From NCBI GenBank assembly GCA_020849075.1, contig JADLGZ010000076.1, forward strand, positions 1 through 8,026: a DNA stretch of 8,026 nt. The letters are read 5' to 3'. Positions within the stretch are counted from its first letter, which is position 1. Every line of letters starts with the position of its first letter. Below the pieces are notes generated by a model, which had not been told where the DNA came from, did not search any database, and worked only from the letters and a program-made list of their open reading frames with translations. The position numbers and the translations under genes were made by a program. This document shows, one piece after another, positions 6,375 to 8,026 of the stretch. Source of the DNA: Fimbriimonadaceae bacterium (lineage in GTDB: Bacteria > Armatimonadota > Fimbriimonadia > Fimbriimonadales > Fimbriimonadaceae).

Positions 6375-7594
6375 TGATGCACCTCCTTATGGTTTTGTCG
6401 TCGGGGTGGTACCGAGAAGGCCAAGATGACGCCAAAGAGCATTCCCAACACCGCGCCGGCAAATGGGTTTCGGGCCCACCGCTTGTTGATGGGGCGCTCC
6501 TCCAAGAATGAGGGTGTGATAACTGCCCAATTGACACGTTCTACTTCGGCATCAATTCGAGCTTGCTCATACTTTGCGCGAAGGTCAGCTGTAGTCGCAT
6601 AGGTGTCCTGAAGCTGTTTGATCTTGGTCTGCAACACCGATTGCGCTCCGGGGCTTTGGGCAACGGATCGGTTTTGCTGATTGACCTGGAATTGGAGCCC
6701 AGCGATCTGAGCGTCTAAATCAGCGATATCCACTTGCAAGTCGCCATTGACGGCCTGTTGGGCCCTTCGAAGTTCACGGTTATATTGATCCTGAGCAACC
6801 GAGAGTTGAACCCGCAGAGTTGCTAGTGCAGGCGCATCGGGGCCCAGTTCTTGCTCCGCGGCTCGGACTTGTTCTACGAGTTTTGAAACTTGCTGACGTA
6901 ATCCATCTAGTCGCGGATCCTTTGGCAGGGCTGGATCGGCAAGGTTGCGGCGCATTCTTGTCGCGAGTTGCGCCCGTTGGGCCTTAAGCAGTCCAAGCTG
7001 AACCTGGCTTGTTTCAGCGCTTGCAACCATATTCAACATCCCTTGGGCGTCCCAGACGGTTAGGTCGGGAGACTCCATCGTCTTGACCAAGTCGTTCTCG
7101 ATTTGGAGGTTTCGCTTGCGCTGGGCCTTAAGCGATTGTGACAATTGCTTTTCACGCCTCCCGGCCGCCGACTCATTGGCCCGGAGTTCGAAGTCACGGG
7201 CTCGCGAAATCGAAAAGTCCACCATTTGGCGCGCCAGATCGGGGCTGGTAGCATCGGCGATCACTTCCAGTTGGTTGGTAGCTTGATCTGACCGGACAAA
7301 CCATATTGAGCGGATTGTGTTCGCCGGAATCTTGAATTGTTCCGACATTTCCCGAACCATCGCATCGCTATCAAACATGCCTTGAAGCACTGTTAGCGGC
7401 GTTGCCGTATTACCACTCAAGATCGGAGAATTGGCAAGGAGGTCGTTCGCATGGGGGAGCATCATGACCTGTGCGCGGACGCGATGCTTGGCTGGAATCC
7501 AAATCGTATAACCTAAAGCCACGGTTGCACCGATCACCGCGAGGCTGGCTATCCACCGCCAACGGGCCACTAATGGGTGCTGCGCTTTTTCCAT
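6356..7594 (-). CDS. Wzz/GumC-type polysaccharide chain-length regulator (polysaccharide co-polymerase), no kinase domain
   Basis: This 412-residue protein has the classic co-polymerase layout. A first membrane segment lies at about residues 13-34 (WIASLAVIGATVALGYTIWI). A periplasmic Wzz-like head follows, with long polar heptad-like helices at roughly 140-350 that are rich in Q, A, L, R and E and probably form a coiled coil. A second membrane segment lies at about 377-395. The second segment is preceded by a proline-containing stretch (ERPINKRWARNP) and carries small-residue spacing (GAVLGMLFG), as in the Wzz/GumC families. The tail after it is only ~16 residues, so there is no cytoplasmic tyrosine autokinase fused here. 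Such proteins sit in the inner membrane and set the chain length made by a Wzy polymerase; a Wzy-type protein is encoded at the end of this cluster. The ATG at 7594 has no normal ribosome binding site and follows a palindrome. A GTG at codon 9 is a weaker alternative. The 3' end overlaps neuB by 19 bp. Confidence 0.83.
   Translation of the reverse strand: MEKAQHPLVARWRWIASLAVIGATVALGYTIWIPAKHRVRAQVMMLPHANDLLANSPILSGNTATPLTVLQGMFDSDAMVREMSEQFKIPANTIRSIWFVRSDQATNQLEVIADATSPDLARQMVDFSISRARDFELRANESAAGRREKQLSQSLKAQRKRNLQIENDLVKTMESPDLTVWDAQGMLNMVASAETSQVQLGLLKAQRAQLATRMRRNLADPALPKDPRLDGLRQQVSKLVEQVRAAEQELGPDAPALATLRVQLSVAQDQYNRELRRAQQAVNGDLQVDIADLDAQIAGLQFQVNQQNRSVAQSPGAQSVLQTKIKQLQDTYATTADLRAKYEQARIDAEVERVNWAVITPSFLEERPINKRWARNPFAGAVLGMLFGVILAFSVPPRRQNHKEVHQWPTAA
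6381..6388 (-). promoter_or_regulatory. Strong ribosome binding site for neuB
   Basis: The minus strand reads AAGGAGGT, a near-perfect Shine-Dalgarno sequence, 6 nt before the neuB ATG at 6374. It lies inside the last codons of the wzz-like gene. It is the strongest such signal in the window and fixes the neuB start. It suggests neuB can be initiated independently of the ribosomes finishing wzz. Confidence 0.85.
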
Positions 7595-7597
7595 CGT

Positions 7598-7616
7598 ATA
7601 CTGGGAATCCCAGTAT
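7598..7616. promoter_or_regulatory. Perfect 19-bp palindrome just upstream of the wzz start
   Basis: ATACTGGGA-A-TCCCAGTAT: two perfect 9-bp inverted arms around one central base. It occupies most of the 33-bp gap between the upstream stop and the wzz ATG and ends 3 bp before that ATG. As DNA it has the form of a dimeric repressor operator. As RNA it could fold to about 8 bp with a 3-nt loop, covering the region where the ribosome would bind. Neither strand has a T-run after it, so it is not a normal terminator. No Shine-Dalgarno sequence lies in the usual place before wzz. An AGGA (complement of 7626-7629), overlapping the upstream stop, is 31 nt away in linear distance and about 12 nt away if the hairpin folds. 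The function is inferred. Confidence 0.5.
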
Positions 7617-7627
7617 TGTTATCGGTC

Positions 7628-8026
7628 CTAGCGTGGTGGAAATGCAGGCTGATCTTGAGAATTATTGTCAGGATTTTGAACCGGCTGACTTAGAGTGGAA
7701 TCTTCGAGATAGCTCTTGCGCCACCGCATCTTTTCGACAATCTCGCGTTCGTGCTTGCCAAAGTCTTCAAACGTTTGCACCTTGTAGGCACGGGCGATAC
7801 CTTGCAACACGGTCAGAAGGGGGTCCAGTTTGCCGGTGTTAACCTTGCGATCCATTAGGGTAGCGAGACCGGCCTCGCTCTTGATGATCGTTCCGATCGG
7901 TCCCGTCAAGATTCGACCATCAACGGGAACTAGTACAGTGTCGCTAGCGGGATAGTATTGTTGTCGCGCTACCTGAAGCTGGGCCACGCGGTTAGCCTCG
8001 CTCAGACGTCCGGCACGTTGGAAAAC
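7628..8026 (-). CDS. Unrecognised protein, C-terminal part only (5' end lies beyond the window)
   Basis: The reading frame enters from the right edge and is open for 132 codons to a TAG at 7628-7630, so the start is not visible. I do not recognise the family. From the edge, residues 1-25 look helical and polar. Residues 28-45 look like a beta-rich stretch (SDTVLVPVDGRILTGPIG). Residues 46-110 are predominantly helical, with a charged segment around 88-108. The last ~20 residues are rich in Q, N, D and P and look disordered. It is in the same orientation as wzz and ends 33 bp before it, so it probably belongs to the same transcript and the same export locus. A polysaccharide export or periplasmic accessory protein is conceivable from position alone, but no motif supports that. 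Coding status rests on the open frame and same-strand packing. Confidence 0.55.
   Translation of the reverse strand, partial: VFQRAGRLSEANRVAQLQVARQQYYPASDTVLVPVDGRILTGPIGTIIKSEAGLATLMDRKVNTGKLDPLLTVLQGIARAYKVQTFEDFGKHEREIVEKMRWRKSYLEDSTLSQPVQNPDNNSQDQPAFPPR

Noticed and set aside
7598..7616. The palindrome as a transcription terminator
   Set aside because: There is no T-run on either side, and the following gene is closely packed and in the same orientation.
7378..7818. Shared LTVLQG segment in the Wzz-like protein and in the upstream partial protein, as a possible duplication
   Set aside because: Only six residues match, the flanking residues and the underlying bases diverge, and the predicted surroundings differ. 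Chance similarity is sufficient.

Overview
The window is one strand of an uninterrupted bacterial surface-polysaccharide operon. Every supported gene is on the minus strand, so transcription runs from position 8026 towards 1. In transcription order it holds: (i) the C-terminal end of an unrecognised protein (8026-7628); (ii) a stand-alone Wzz/GumC-type chain-length regulator (7594-6356); (iii) neuB, a sialic acid (nonulosonate) synthase (6374-5367); (iv) neuC, a hydrolysing UDP-GlcNAc 2-epimerase (5377-4202); (v) a SAM-dependent methyltransferase with an N-terminal Cys4 zinc-finger-like motif (4205-3294); (vi) neuA, a CMP-sialic acid synthetase (3297-2623); (vii) a GT-B-like putative glycosyltransferase (2626-1310); and (viii) an O-antigen ligase/polymerase-family membrane protein that runs off the left edge (1313-1).

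The genes form a coherent pathway. NeuC would turn UDP-GlcNAc into ManNAc and UDP. NeuB would condense ManNAc with phosphoenolpyruvate to give N-acetylneuraminate. NeuA would activate that with CTP to CMP-sialate. The glycosyltransferase is positioned to use the activated sugar, the membrane protein to polymerise or ligate the glycan, and the Wzz-like protein to set its length. The methyltransferase sits between neuC and neuA and is the obvious candidate for a tailoring step. No dehydratase or aminotransferase of the legionaminic or pseudaminic pathways is visible, so Neu5Ac is the simplest product. Genes outside the window could change that.

Packing is extreme. Four successive junctions are 4-bp ATGA stop/start overlaps, the neuB/neuC overlap is 11-14 bp and the wzz/neuB overlap is 19 bp. 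The only gap between genes, 33 bp before wzz, is mostly filled by a perfect 19-bp palindrome where a ribosome binding site would be expected. There is no gene-free stretch over 300 bases, and I see no RNA gene, mobile element, CRISPR array or convincing terminator.

The organism is a bacterium of moderate GC that uses Shine-Dalgarno signals, clearest before neuB. A Wzx/Wzy-type assembly route suggests an envelope with exported polysaccharide. The sequence alone does not fix the phylum.
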